A stretch of 64,000 nucleotides of DNA from Azospirillaceae bacterium (GTDB lineage Bacteria > Pseudomonadota > Alphaproteobacteria > Azospirillales > Azospirillaceae), in contig JAPWJW010000002.1 of NCBI GenBank assembly GCA_028283825.1, forward strand, positions 558,001 to 622,000. Direction: 5' to 3'. The translations under genes were made by a program, and so were the position numbers. A model generated the notes under the pieces. The model did no database searches and had not been told where the DNA came from. It was given only the letters and a program-made list of their open reading frames with translations. This document shows, one piece after another, positions 27,086 through 36,073 of this stretch. Position 1 is the first letter of the stretch. Each line of letters opens with the position of its first letter.

Positions 27086-27609
27086 GACGCGCCACCGGTC
27101 GCCGGCTTGTCCTCGCCCTCGAACACCGCGTGCCTGGGGATGGCGGCATAGGGCACGACGGTACCCTGGTGCTGGGCGGCGAAGCGCCGGGCGCCGTCCT
27201 CGGTGCCGAAGGGGAACAACTCCGCCCCGCCCATGGCGCCCGCCTCGGCGCTGCCCACCACGTAGAAGGCGTTGCGGGCGTCGATCCAGGCCGTGAGTGC
27301 CGGGTGGTATTGGTCGGCCAGCTTGTCCATGTCCGTCACGTAGATGGCGGCGATGTCCTTGGGCTCCTCCGGCAGCAGGGTGTAGGCCACGGTATCGCGG
27401 ACGGAGGAGAACCAGACCGGCGTGGGATCGCCCTTCAGCAGGATCTGGCCCTTGGGTCCGGCATGCTCCGTCACCGCCATGTTGCAGAAATGGGCGATGT
27501 CGCCGTCGGCCAGGGCGTGCGGTGCCGGTGGGGCCGCCGCCTCAGGTTTCGGCTTGCAGCCGGCCAGCGCCAGCACGGCCAGGACGGCCAGGATGTAGGA
27601 TTGGCGCAT
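27082..27609 (-). CDS. nosL: NosL, copper-chaperone lipoprotein
   Basis: 175 residues from the ATG at 27609. A lipoprotein signal ends in LALAGC with Cys ~18 as the lipidation site. The Cu(I)-binding HFCNM motif is at ~40 and the NosL core (WFSSVRDTVAYTL, AIYVTDM, FYVVGSAEAGAMGGAELFPFGTEDGARRFAAQHQG) is intact. NosL delivers copper to the CuZ site of NosZ, probably with NosDFY. The nosY stop overlaps its start by one base (TGATG). Confidence 0.95.
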   Translation of the reverse strand: MRQSYILAVLAVLALAGCKPKPEAAAPPAPHALADGDIAHFCNMAVTEHAGPKGQILLKGDPTPVWFSSVRDTVAYTLLPEEPKDIAAIYVTDMDKLADQYHPALTAWIDARNAFYVVGSAEAGAMGGAELFPFGTEDGARRFAAQHQGTVVPYAAIPRHAVFEGEDKPATGGAS

Positions 27610-28439
27610 CAGATTTCCCTTCGCGAGAACAGCCAGGCCGCCAGGGCCAGGGGCACGGCGGTCCAGCCCAGCAGCACGGCCAACAGGGGACCGCGCCCCA
27701 GATGGATTTGCCCCGCCACCCCGGCCATGCCGGCGAACTGGCTGACTTGGGCCGCACCGGTCAGGTTGAACAGGCGGAAGGCGTCGGCCGGGTTGGCCAG
27801 CATCAGCCAGTTCAGCAGGCCGACGCCGATGGTGCGGCCCTGGTCCGCCACCAGCGCGCCCAGCAAAGCCATGTCGAACACCAGTACGAACACCAGCCAC
27901 AGGCCGATGGCGATGCCGCCGGCCGCCGCCCGGTCACGCACCAGGGCGCTGATCAGATAGCCGAGTGCGATGAACACCGCACCCAGCAGGATGCTGGACC
28001 CGATCAGCGCGCCGAAGGCGGCCCAGCCTTCGGGCCCGGCATCGACGCCGGTCAGCGCCAGCGCGGCCCCGGCGGCGCCGTAGCCCACCAGGGTGGCGAA
28101 GGCCAACAGGGCCAGGTGGCCCAGGAACTTGCCCACCACCACCTGCCCCCGCGACACGGGGTATGAGAGCAGCAGGCTCATGGTGCCGCGATCGACCTCC
28201 CCCACGATGGCGTCGAAGGACAGCAGCAGGGCGATCAGCGGCACCAGGAAGATGGTCAGGCTGGACAGGCTGACCACCACCACCTGCAGCGCGTCCACGC
28301 CCACGGTGCCGGTGGGCACGCTGCCCAGGAAGGACAGGCTCAAGGACAGCGTGGCCATCAGCAGGGTGGCCGCCGTGACCCAGCGGTTGCGCAGGCCGTC
28401 GCGGATTTCCTTGCCGGCCAGGATGAGGGGGATGGTCAT
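27609..28439 (-). CDS. nosY: NosY, membrane permease of the NosDFY complex
   Basis: 276 residues with six predicted membrane helices in ABC-2 arrangement. The conserved NosY segment EVDRGTMSLLLSYPVSRGQVVVGKFLGH follows the second helix. The N-terminus IPLILAGKEIRDGLRNRWV is the typical cytoplasmic helix. It overlaps nosF by four bases. NosY and NosF form the inner-membrane ABC part that powers maturation of the NosZ copper centre. Confidence 0.95.
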   Translation of the reverse strand: MTIPLILAGKEIRDGLRNRWVTAATLLMATLSLSLSFLGSVPTGTVGVDALQVVVVSLSSLTIFLVPLIALLLSFDAIVGEVDRGTMSLLLSYPVSRGQVVVGKFLGHLALLAFATLVGYGAAGAALALTGVDAGPEGWAAFGALIGSSILLGAVFIALGYLISALVRDRAAAGGIAIGLWLVFVLVFDMALLGALVADQGRTIGVGLLNWLMLANPADAFRLFNLTGAAQVSQFAGMAGVAGQIHLGRGPLLAVLLGWTAVPLALAAWLFSRREI

Positions 28440-29344
28440 GCGGCCTGCTCCTGTCGCAGGAAATGGGCGTACAGCTCATCCAGCGTCGGCTCGATGACGG
28501 CGATGTCGGTCAGCGGCAGGGCGGACAGGCGGCGCAGCACGGCGACCTTGTCGTCGCCGTTGCACAGGCATTCCACCGCCTCGCCATGCGCTTGGACGCG
28601 GCCGAAGGGGCCCAGGGCGTTTGCCACGCCCTCCGCGTCCGCACCCATAGTCCGGACGCGCACCGGCAGGTCGGCCAGGTGGCGCAGGCTGGCCAAGGTG
28701 CCGTCCGCGATTTTCAGGCCCCGGTTCATGACGATGATGCGGTCGGTCTGCCCCTCCAGCTCCGTCAGGGCGTGGGACGACAGCAGCACGGTGACGCCGG
28801 CGGTGCGCAGGGTCTGTACGATCTCATAGAACACCTGGCGCAAGGCGGGGTCCAGGCCGGTGGTGGGTTCGTCAAGGAACAGCACCCGGGGTTGGCCCAG
28901 CAGGGCCTGGGCCAGGCCCAGGCGCTGGCGCATACCCTTGGAATAGGTGCCGACGCGGCGGCCGGCCGCTTCCGCTTCCAGCCCCACATGGGCCAGCAGG
29001 TCGGCGTTGCCCCGGCGTGGCAGGCCCTTCAGCCGGGCGTAGAAGTCCAGCGTCTCCCGCCCGGTGAGCGAGGGGTGGAAGGCCAGGTTCTCCGGCAAAT
29101 ATCCCACGGCGCGGCGCAGGTGGGCGGCATGGGCGCCGGCCGGATCCTCGCCCAGCAGGCGCACCTGACCCCGGCTGGGGTGGATCAGGCCCAGCATCAG
29201 CTTGATCAGGGTGCTTTTGCCGGCGCCGTTGTGGCCCACCAGGGCCACGCACTGGCCCGGTTCCAAATCCAGGCTCACCTGGTTCAGCGCGGCGCGGCCG
29301 CCGTAGATTTTACTGACCTGGTCGATGGTGACGGTGGCGGTCAT
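28436..29344 (-). CDS. nosF: NosF, ATPase of the NosDFY complex
   Basis: 302 residues from the ATG at 29344. Walker A is GHNGAGKST (~37), the signature is YSKGMRQRLGLAQALLG (~133) and Walker B is RVLFLDEPTTGLDP (~153), with the H-loop in LLSSHALTE. The start overlaps the true nosD stop (TGA at 29343-29341) as ATGA, so nosD and nosF are translationally coupled. Because nosD carries a frameshift just upstream, the assembled sequence gives one continuous frame through nosD and nosF; I treat them as two genes. Confidence 0.95.
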   Translation of the reverse strand: MTATVTIDQVSKIYGGRAALNQVSLDLEPGQCVALVGHNGAGKSTLIKLMLGLIHPSRGQVRLLGEDPAGAHAAHLRRAVGYLPENLAFHPSLTGRETLDFYARLKGLPRRGNADLLAHVGLEAEAAGRRVGTYSKGMRQRLGLAQALLGQPRVLFLDEPTTGLDPALRQVFYEIVQTLRTAGVTVLLSSHALTELEGQTDRIIVMNRGLKIADGTLASLRHLADLPVRVRTMGADAEGVANALGPFGRVQAHGEAVECLCNGDDKVAVLRRLSALPLTDIAVIEPTLDELYAHFLRQEQAA

Positions 29345-30733
29345 GGCAGGGCGCTCGCGGTATCGGGGGAAGGGGCTGCGTCCAAGGGTGGCGGCTTCAT
29401 CAGGGGGGCGCTGTCCACCACCCCGCCGGGATGCAGGGCGGGGAACTGCGCCTGGGCCCAGCGGATGACCTGGACGGCCGGGCTGTTCAGCAGCAGCTTG
29501 GCCGCCGGCAGGCGCCAGACGACGCGGTCCACCAGGTCGTTGGGGCGGTAGTGCCTCATCCGCGATGCCGTCGCCGTTCAGGTCGAAGGCGGGATTGTCG
29601 CTCCAGTAATTGCCGCGGCCGTGGTCGGACCAGTCCAACGAGCGGGTGCCCACATACATGACCTGGGTGCGGTTGGCGATGAAGGCGTTGCCGGTCATCA
29701 CGTTGCGTTCGGCCCCGGCGGTGAAGTGGATGCCGATCTCGCACCCCTCGAACCGGTTGTCGGCCAGGCGGTTCTTGTTGGCGTTGTAGACGAAGACGCA
29801 CTTGGCGGTGCCGATGCGCAAGGTCGGGCCCGCCGCGCGGCCGGGCGTCATCGCCGCGTCGCCGTCGCCGGCGGCGTTGACCGTGGCGGCGGTCACCATG
29901 GGCTTTGAAAAACGGCCCAGCACCCGGTTGCCGGTGATGACGGAGCCGTTGGCGTAGTTCAGCAGCAGGCCATAGTCGCGGTCGCGCACCGACTGGTTGC
30001 CCCGGATTTCCAGCTGGCTGGAGAACATGAGCGCGAAGCCGATGTCGTTGTCGAGCGACACGTTGTCCAGGATGCGGCTGTCGTTGGTGTACATGTAGTG
30101 GATGGCGAACCGCACGCCTTCCATGTGGTTGCCCTGGAACAGGTCCTGGCGGCTGGCGTTGGCGAAGATGCCGTCGCGGCCGCCGGTGATGCGGTTGGCG
30201 ACGATGCGGGCGCCGGGGGCGTTCCACACGGTCACGCCATTGCCCCGCTGGCTTATGGGCAGGTCGGTGCGCCCGGCGATGTCGTTGTCCGCCACCACCG
30301 CGTCCTGCGGGCCCTGGACGTAGACGCCGTAGAGGTTGCCGGTGAGACGGTTGCCCACGATGCGGGCGCGGGCGGCCGTGGGTTGCAGCAGCACGCCGGC
30401 GTCCATCCCGCGCTGGTCGGTGCCGGAACCGGTCAGGGTCAGGTGGCGCACGGTCACGTCGGGCCCCGTGACCGTGACCACCCGCCCCTGGCCCCGCGCG
30501 TCCAGGACGGCCGCATCCGGCCCGGCGCCCTCCAGGGTCAGGGGTTTGTCGATGGTGATGCCGCCGGGGTAGACGCCCGGCGCCAGGCGCAGGACGTCCC
30601 CCGGTGCCGCGGCCGCCACCGCGCGGGCCAGATCGTCCCCGCCCGGAGACACGTCCCGGACCGCGGCGCGGCCGGGGGCGACCCAGGCGGGACACGACAG
30701 CAGCAAAAGCCCGGCGATGGCGGTGCGGCGCAT
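29341..30733 (-). pseudogene. nosD: NosD, periplasmic beta-helix copper-maturation protein, frameshifted near 3' end
   Basis: The first ~390 residues are a normal NosD: signal peptide, then right-handed beta-helix CASH repeats (NRLTGNLYGVYVQG, NDIAGRTDLPISQRGNGVTVWNAPG, NHMEGVRFAIHYMYTNDS) up to NYWSDNPAFDLNGDGIADEA. At about 29551-29554 an extra base moves translation into another frame that runs into nosF. Shifted by one base, the normal ending follows (YRPNDLVDRVVWRLPAAKLLLNS...PALHPGGVVD) and stops at 29341-29343, exactly overlapping the nosF start. Repaired length is ~463 residues, normal for NosD. The change is either an assembly indel or a real mutation that would impair NosZ maturation. 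Confidence 0.85.
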
Positions 30734-30737
30734 CGGC

Positions 30738-32702
30738 TTAGGCCTTCGTCGGGTGGACCAGCATGCGGCCCACCATTTCCATGTGCAGGGCGTGGCAGAA
30801 CCACTGGCAATAATACCAGTGCACGCCCGGCCGGTCGGCGGTGAAGGTGACCGAGGCGGTGGCCTGCGGCCCGATCTCCATGGCGATGCCGTGGCCCGAC
30901 AGGGTGAAGCCGTGGGTCAGGTCATCCACATCATCCATGTTGGTGATGAAGATGGTGACCTCGTCCCCCTGGTTGACCTCGAACTTCTCCAGGCTGTAGG
31001 CCGGCGCCACCGAATACATGTAGACGCGGACCTTCTTGCCGTCGCGGATGACGTTGGCGGCCGATTCCAGCTCCACGCCGTCCTTCTTGGCCCACTGCCG
31101 CGCTTCCTCCCACATCGGGTCGTCGCGCTTGTAGACGCTGAGCGGGTTGATCTTGGACCGGTGGACGATCATGGCGTCGTGCGGCTCGGCGAAGCTGGGG
31201 CCGTCGTGCACCACCACCATCCGGTCGCCGGAGATGTCGATCAGCTGGTCGTTCTCCGGCTTCAGCGGGCCGACGTTCAGGAAGCGGTCCTTGGAGAATT
31301 TGTTGAGGGAGATCAGCCACTTGCCATCCGCCTCCTTGGTTTCGCCCATGGAGGAATGGTTGTGGCCCGGCTGGTACTGCACATCCAGCTTCTGCAGGAT
31401 GGGGTCCACCTTCTCACCCTTGAAGGCGCGCTTGGCCTTTTCGATGTCCCACTTCACCACCTGGCTGTCCAGGAACACGGTGGTGTAGGCGTTGCCCCGG
31501 CCGTCGAAGGCGGTGTGCAGGGGGCCCAGGCCGATCTGCGGTTCCGCCACCACCGCGTCGCGCGGCTTGATCTTGTCGGCGAACAGGTCATCCAGCTTGC
31601 GCACGTCGATGACGGTGACGGTGGGCGACAGCTTGCCGGCGAACATCACGTGGATGCCGTCCGGCGCCACGTTGCAGCCGTGCGGGTTGTTGGGCACGGG
31701 GATGTAGCGGGTGAAACGCGAGCCATGGCGGCCATCGACGACGGGCACGCCGTTGATGATCTTGCAATCGCCCTTCTTGACCGCTTCCTCGATGCGCTTG
31801 ATGTCGAAGACGACGGCCCAGTCCTCGGTGCTGGCGGTCATCTCCGCCAGGGTCACGCCCTCTTCGGAGTTGTAGCAGGTGGCGAAGGCGTACTTGCCCT
31901 GGTAGTCGGCGTCGCAATTGTCGAGGTTGCCGTCCACCAGCACCTGCCAGGACACCTTCATGGCGTCGCCGTCGATGGCGGTGAAGACGCAGCCGTATTT
32001 CTTCGGCTCATCCAGGATGGTGCCGTCGTTCACCAGCGGGGCGCGGTGTTCGCTGTTGGCGAAGATGTAGCCGGTGCGGGGATATTTCTGCGGGCGCAGC
32101 CCGTGGATGTCGTGCGCGTTCGGGATCTCGATGATCTTGTCGCACTTCATGATGTCGCAGCGGATGCGGGCGACGCGGGTGTTGGCCTTGTCGTTGATGA
32201 AGACGTAGCGGCCGTCATAGGTGCCGTTGGTGAACGACATGTGCGGGTGGTGGGTGTCGCCGTTGTGGTAGACGCCGCCCCGGTTGGCCAGGAACTTCTT
32301 GGTTTCCGGCGTCAGGCCTTCCGTCAGGATCTTCTTGGATTCGTTGGTCAGGCCCCAGCCGGTGGCGGAACAGCGGTTGAAGACGGGGATGCGCATCAGT
32401 TCACGCATCGACGGCATGCCCACGATCCGGACCTCGCCCGTCTGCCCGCTGGAGGAGAAGACGTAGTATTCGTCCAGGTCGCCGGGCTTCACCTCGCCCT
32501 TGTTCTGGGGTGCGGCCGCTGGGGCGGCCCCGCCGACCGAGGGCATGACCAGGGCGCCGCCGGTGCCGACGGCACCCACGGCCGCCGCCGCCAGGGCGGC
32601 CTTGGCCGACCCGCCGATCAGGCCGCGGCGGCTGACGGGCCCCAGGATTTCGCTGGTGCCGTCATGGGGGGTTTCGGGGGTGGGCAGTTTCGGGTTGGAC
32701 AT
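30738..32702 (-). CDS. nosZ: NosZ, nitrous-oxide reductase (clade I, Tat-exported)
   Basis: 654 residues. The twin-arginine signal SRRGLIGG at ~24-31 marks the clade I enzyme. The seven-bladed propeller carrying the CuZ histidines is present (for example [20 protein letters not shown] and [22 protein letters not shown]). The C-terminal cupredoxin domain has the complete CuA motif, [12 protein letters not shown] (~633-644). It reduces N2O to N2 in the periplasm, the last step of denitrification. It lies 42 bp after nosR and 4 bp before nosD. No nitrite or NO reductase gene lies in this window, so whether the organism is a full denitrifier cannot be told. Confidence 0.98.
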   Translation of the reverse strand: MSNPKLPTPETPHDGTSEILGPVSRRGLIGGSAKAALAAAAVGAVGTGGALVMPSVGGAAPAAAPQNKGEVKPGDLDEYYVFSSSGQTGEVRIVGMPSMRELMRIPVFNRCSATGWGLTNESKKILTEGLTPETKKFLANRGGVYHNGDTHHPHMSFTNGTYDGRYVFINDKANTRVARIRCDIMKCDKIIEIPNAHDIHGLRPQKYPRTGYIFANSEHRAPLVNDGTILDEPKKYGCVFTAIDGDAMKVSWQVLVDGNLDNCDADYQGKYAFATCYNSEEGVTLAEMTASTEDWAVVFDIKRIEEAVKKGDCKIINGVPVVDGRHGSRFTRYIPVPNNPHGCNVAPDGIHVMFAGKLSPTVTVIDVRKLDDLFADKIKPRDAVVAEPQIGLGPLHTAFDGRGNAYTTVFLDSQVVKWDIEKAKRAFKGEKVDPILQKLDVQYQPGHNHSSMGETKEADGKWLISLNKFSKDRFLNVGPLKPENDQLIDISGDRMVVVHDGPSFAEPHDAMIVHRSKINPLSVYKRDDPMWEEARQWAKKDGVELESAANVIRDGKKVRVYMYSVAPAYSLEKFEVNQGDEVTIFITNMDDVDDLTHGFTLSGHGIAMEIGPQATASVTFTADRPGVHWYYCQWFCHALHMEMVGRMLVHPTKA

Positions 32703-32744
32703 TTTGGGCCTTCTCTCTTCTTGGGAATGATGGTGGCAAGGGCC

Positions 32745-35072
32745 TCAGGCCCGGGGCGTGGCCTCGGGGCGGGGGGGAAGCGTGGTGGGGGGTGCCAGGC
32801 CGTTCTGCCGGTCGCGCTTCAGGCGGCGCTGGATCATGACCGGGCACATCTGGTCGTGGTGGTAGAGCAGCTGGCAGTGCAGGCACTGGATGCATTCGTT
32901 GGGGTTGATGTCCCCCTCCGGATGGATGGCCTGGACCGGGCATTCGTTGCCGCAGCGCTGGCAGGGGTTGCCGCATTCGCGGTAGCGCCGCAGCCAGTCG
33001 AACATGCGCAGGCGCGCCGGGATGGCCAACGCCGCCCCCAGCGGGCAGAGATAGCGGCAGAAGAAGCGTTCGATGAACAGGTTGGCGGCCAGCAGGGCCA
33101 CGGCGAACAGGACGAAGGGCCAGGACCGCCAGAACACCAGGACGATGGCGGTCTTGAACGGCTCCACCTCCGCCAGGCGCTCGGCCATGGACAGTTCGCT
33201 TAAAGACAGGCCGAACAGGATCAGGAAGAGGATGTATTTCAGGGGCCACAGGCGCTGGTGCACGCTGAACGGCACCTTGACCTGTTTGACCTTGAGGCGC
33301 CGGGCCACGCGGTTGGTCAGTTCCTGCAGCGCGCCGAAGGGGCACAGCCAGCCGCAGAACGCCCCCCGGCCCCAGAACAGCAGGGCGGCGGCCACGGCGA
33401 ACCACAGCACGAACAGCAGCGGCTCCATCAGGAAATAGTCCCAGCTGAAGTCGGTGCGCAGCGCGTTCACGAAGGTCAGGACGTTCACGACCGACAGCTG
33501 CGCGTGCTTCCACCACCCCAGCCAGAACAGGGAAGCGACCAGGATCGCCAGCCGCACCCTGTCGTACAGCGCCGGCCGGCGCACCAGTTCGTGCTGGAAG
33601 AAGAAGATTGCGGTGACGGCGGCCAGCAGCAGGGCCAGCAGCGCCAGGTCCAGCCGGTCGCCGTCCCACATGCGCTGCCAAAGCTTGGCGCCGGCGGCGG
33701 AGGGGGCCGCCGTGGGCGCCGCCGCAGGGGCGGGCGCCGGCGGCAGGGTCAGGTATTTCTGCGGCGGGGTGTAATCCAGGTCGACGGTGATGAACGCCTT
33801 GTCCAGGCTGCCCACCTGCCGCTGGATCAGCAGGCGCAGGCGCCAGGGCTGGGCGGCATCGAACGTGCTGCCGTCGGGGATGGTGAACAGGCCGATGTCG
33901 GGGAAGTCCGGCGCCCCGCCCGCCAGCGACCCCAGCCGGGTGTGGTTGCTGTCGCGGAAGCGGATGGTGTTCTCACCCTGGATCAGTTCGATGCGGTCGA
34001 AGATGCCGCCGCGCACATAACCCGACCCCTTGAAGGAATAGCGGCCGGTGCCGGCGATGATGACGGCCTGCTGCCCCGGCTTCAGCCGCTGGCCCAGCCG
34101 GTCATAGCCGTCCTGGCCCAGCAGGCTGCGCCCCACCACCGGCAGGGTGGCGACGGTGGCGTACAGGTCGATGAAGGTGTCGTCGTCGGGCCCCGGTTCC
34201 GGCCGTGCCGCGGCACCGGGGCCGCCGGCCTCGATGAAGGCCTGGTTCACCTGGGCCACGGGCAGCAGCAGGCGGCGCACCGACCCGTCGCCCGTCAGGG
34301 TGGTCCAGTCGGCCTCGCCCGCCAGGTCGCGGTTCACGGTCGGCCGCGCCGCCGCCTTGGCGGCGCCATCATCCGTGCCGGCCGTCAGCCCGCCCAGGCC
34401 CAGGGTGTGCGCCACCTTGATGGCGGACCGCGTGATGGTGTCGCCGATGACCATGACGGTCACGGTGGCGCCGCTGACGATGTCCACCGGCGGTTTTCCG
34501 CCCGTGTCGGCCATCATGTCCGCGGCACTGCGGCCGACATAACCGTTGATGAAATGCTCGATCTTGGCGACCGGTATGCCCACCAGCACGATGGGTTCAT
34601 GATGGTCCACCAGCTTGGCGCCGGTGATGCGGGCGTCGGGCCCGATGCCCACCAGGATGGAGATGGGGCGGCCGGAATAGCCGGTGGCGTTGACCACGTC
34701 GCTGTTGAGGTAGACGTAGCCCACCACCTTGTCGCCGGCCAGCGCCGGCACCACCGGCAGGGGGCCTTGCGGCGCCCCGAAATGGTCGGAACCCGGCACC
34801 AGTTCGGCTGGTGTCGCCAAGGGCAGGTAGGTGGCAAGGTGACTTTCCGCCGCCCGTGCGGGGCCGCCCGGCAATCCCCAGAACGCTAGCAAGAGTGCCA
34901 ATATCGCGATCAGCACCCGGTGCGGAGCATCCTTGCGGTTATGACCAGGGATTGGCGGCACCACGCGGGCAAGCGGGGGCGTTATCGGCCGGGGCCGATT
35001 GGGCAGGGAAGGCGGGCGCATTGAACGGTAGGCTCTCAGGCGAGGCGTTGGGCCGCGAGCGGCTCCAGGCAC
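32745..35072 (-). CDS. nosR: NosR, membrane flavin/iron-sulfur protein for N2O reduction
   Basis: Up to 775 residues. The signal-anchor helix begins only at ~55 (VLIAILALLLAFWG), so the start may be downstream, at the ATG at 35021 or even the GTG near 34922; none has a strong ribosome site. The periplasmic FMN-binding domain carries the flavinylation site SGATVT (~205). Five or so helices follow, with CGWLCP (~600) and two polyferredoxin clusters near the C-terminus (CGNPCQRCGNECP and CIQCLHCQLLYHHDQMCP). NosR supplies electrons for NosZ and supports nos transcription. NosX, which attaches the FMN, is in the operon. Confidence 0.95.
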   Translation of the reverse strand: MPGAARGPTPRLRAYRSMRPPSLPNRPRPITPPLARVVPPIPGHNRKDAPHRVLIAILALLLAFWGLPGGPARAAESHLATYLPLATPAELVPGSDHFGAPQGPLPVVPALAGDKVVGYVYLNSDVVNATGYSGRPISILVGIGPDARITGAKLVDHHEPIVLVGIPVAKIEHFINGYVGRSAADMMADTGGKPPVDIVSGATVTVMVIGDTITRSAIKVAHTLGLGGLTAGTDDGAAKAAARPTVNRDLAGEADWTTLTGDGSVRRLLLPVAQVNQAFIEAGGPGAAARPEPGPDDDTFIDLYATVATLPVVGRSLLGQDGYDRLGQRLKPGQQAVIIAGTGRYSFKGSGYVRGGIFDRIELIQGENTIRFRDSNHTRLGSLAGGAPDFPDIGLFTIPDGSTFDAAQPWRLRLLIQRQVGSLDKAFITVDLDYTPPQKYLTLPPAPAPAAAPTAAPSAAGAKLWQRMWDGDRLDLALLALLLAAVTAIFFFQHELVRRPALYDRVRLAILVASLFWLGWWKHAQLSVVNVLTFVNALRTDFSWDYFLMEPLLFVLWFAVAAALLFWGRGAFCGWLCPFGALQELTNRVARRLKVKQVKVPFSVHQRLWPLKYILFLILFGLSLSELSMAERLAEVEPFKTAIVLVFWRSWPFVLFAVALLAANLFIERFFCRYLCPLGAALAIPARLRMFDWLRRYRECGNPCQRCGNECPVQAIHPEGDINPNECIQCLHCQLLYHHDQMCPVMIQRRLKRDRQNGLAPPTTLPPRPEATPRA

Positions 35073-35107
35073 AGGACACGTTTTACCGTGGGGGCTGACG
35101 GTCGGCC

Positions 35108-35121
35108 TTGCGCTGCATCAA
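35108..35121. promoter_or_regulatory. Candidate FNR/NnrR-type site upstream of nosR
   Basis: TTGCG-CTGC-ATCAA. The right half is a perfect FNR half-site and the left half is the NnrR-type TTGCG. It lies 35 bp before the farthest-upstream nosR start and 86 bp before the ATG at 35021. Control of nos operons by CRP/FNR-family regulators under low oxygen and NO is well known. With one imperfect half this remains a candidate. Confidence 0.4.
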
Positions 35122-35143
35122 TAAGAGGTAAACCAGATGTATA

Positions 35144-35887
35144 TTAAGGGGCCGCATCGTTCAGCGACCCCAGGCGGATGACGGCCGCCTTCAGCAGGTC
35201 GCGCGCCAGGTCGATGCCACCCTCGTCCGCCATCTGGCCCAGGGCATGGGCATAGATATCGACGGCACGCTCCGCCGCCTGCCGTGCGGCCTGCGGCGCC
35301 TGGGTCAGTGCCACGGCGATTTCGGCCTCAATCGTCTCGGCCAGGGCGCGCAAGGCTTGGGCGTCGGCGGCCGTGGGCAGGGGCGGGCGCGTGCCGCGTT
35401 CCCGATGGAAGGCCAGCCGGCGGACCTGTCGCAGGCGGGCGGCGTGGTTCAGTTCCTCCTGCGCCAGCGCCTCCGCCTGTCGTGCGATCTCGGGCGTCGC
35501 GGCGTGGGCGGCGATATAGCTGTAGAAGGCGAAGGTCCGCTCTTCATTGCGCACGGCGATGGACAGGGCGGTGTAGGGGCTGAGCAGGGCGCTGTCCTTG
35601 ACCGCGTCCCACGACGCGGCGATCTCCGGCGGCAGGCGCCACAGGATGTCGGCCGCCTGCGGTTGGTGCCGCGACAGGTGCCGCGCACCCTGGGCCAGGG
35701 CGTCGGCGTGCCGCTTTTCCTCTTCCGCCAGGGTCTGGAACAGGGTCGCCAATTCCGGCGTGCCGCTGTGGTGGTCCGCCAGCGCCAGATAGCGCCGGGC
35801 GGCTTCCTCCTCCAGCATCAGGGCGATGGTCAGCAATTCGTCCATGGATGCGACGGCGGCGGCCGGCTCTTGCCGGAGCAAAGGCAT
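35144..35887 (-). CDS. Ferritin-like/rubrerythrin-type di-iron protein
   Basis: 247 residues from the ATG at 35887, chosen because GAGGG lies about ten bases upstream. Two ferritin-like helix pairs carry the metal ligands: ALMLEEEAARRYLALAD and LAEEEKRHADAL (ExxH, ~45-75), then RNEERTFAFYSYIA and LAQEELNHAARLRQV (ExxH, ~125-170). The C-terminal ~80 residues are helical and Ala-rich, with no rubredoxin domain. It lies upstream of nosR on the same strand with a 71-bp gap and may be co-expressed. The role (oxygen/peroxide defence, iron storage or other) cannot be set by sequence. Confidence 0.75.
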   Translation of the reverse strand: MPLLRQEPAAAVASMDELLTIALMLEEEAARRYLALADHHSGTPELATLFQTLAEEEKRHADALAQGARHLSRHQPQAADILWRLPPEIAASWDAVKDSALLSPYTALSIAVRNEERTFAFYSYIAAHAATPEIARQAEALAQEELNHAARLRQVRRLAFHRERGTRPPLPTAADAQALRALAETIEAEIAVALTQAPQAARQAAERAVDIYAHALGQMADEGGIDLARDLLKAAVIRLGSLNDAAP

Positions 35888-36073
35888 GATGCGCGTTCCC
35901 TCACGGAACCAGGCGGGGCGGGACACGGCATCATGACAGGCGATACGGCGGCGGCCTTGATGCACCTCAAGGTTGGCCGCCGCCGCTCATTTCAGGAAAA
36001 AGGACAGGAACGGGGCTGGGTGTAATAAGCTCTGCCCGGGATGCAAACCGGGGCGGGGCGTTTGGAGCACACC

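Noticed and set aside
28436-30733. A genuine NosD-NosF fusion protein
   Set aside because: The residues joining the two halves have no family match, while a one-base shift restores the normal NosD end that stops exactly at the nosF start.
30717-33203. An 828-codon open frame on the plus strand opposite nosZ and nosR
   Set aside because: Shadow of high-GC coding sequence; the minus strand encodes unmistakable NosZ and NosR.
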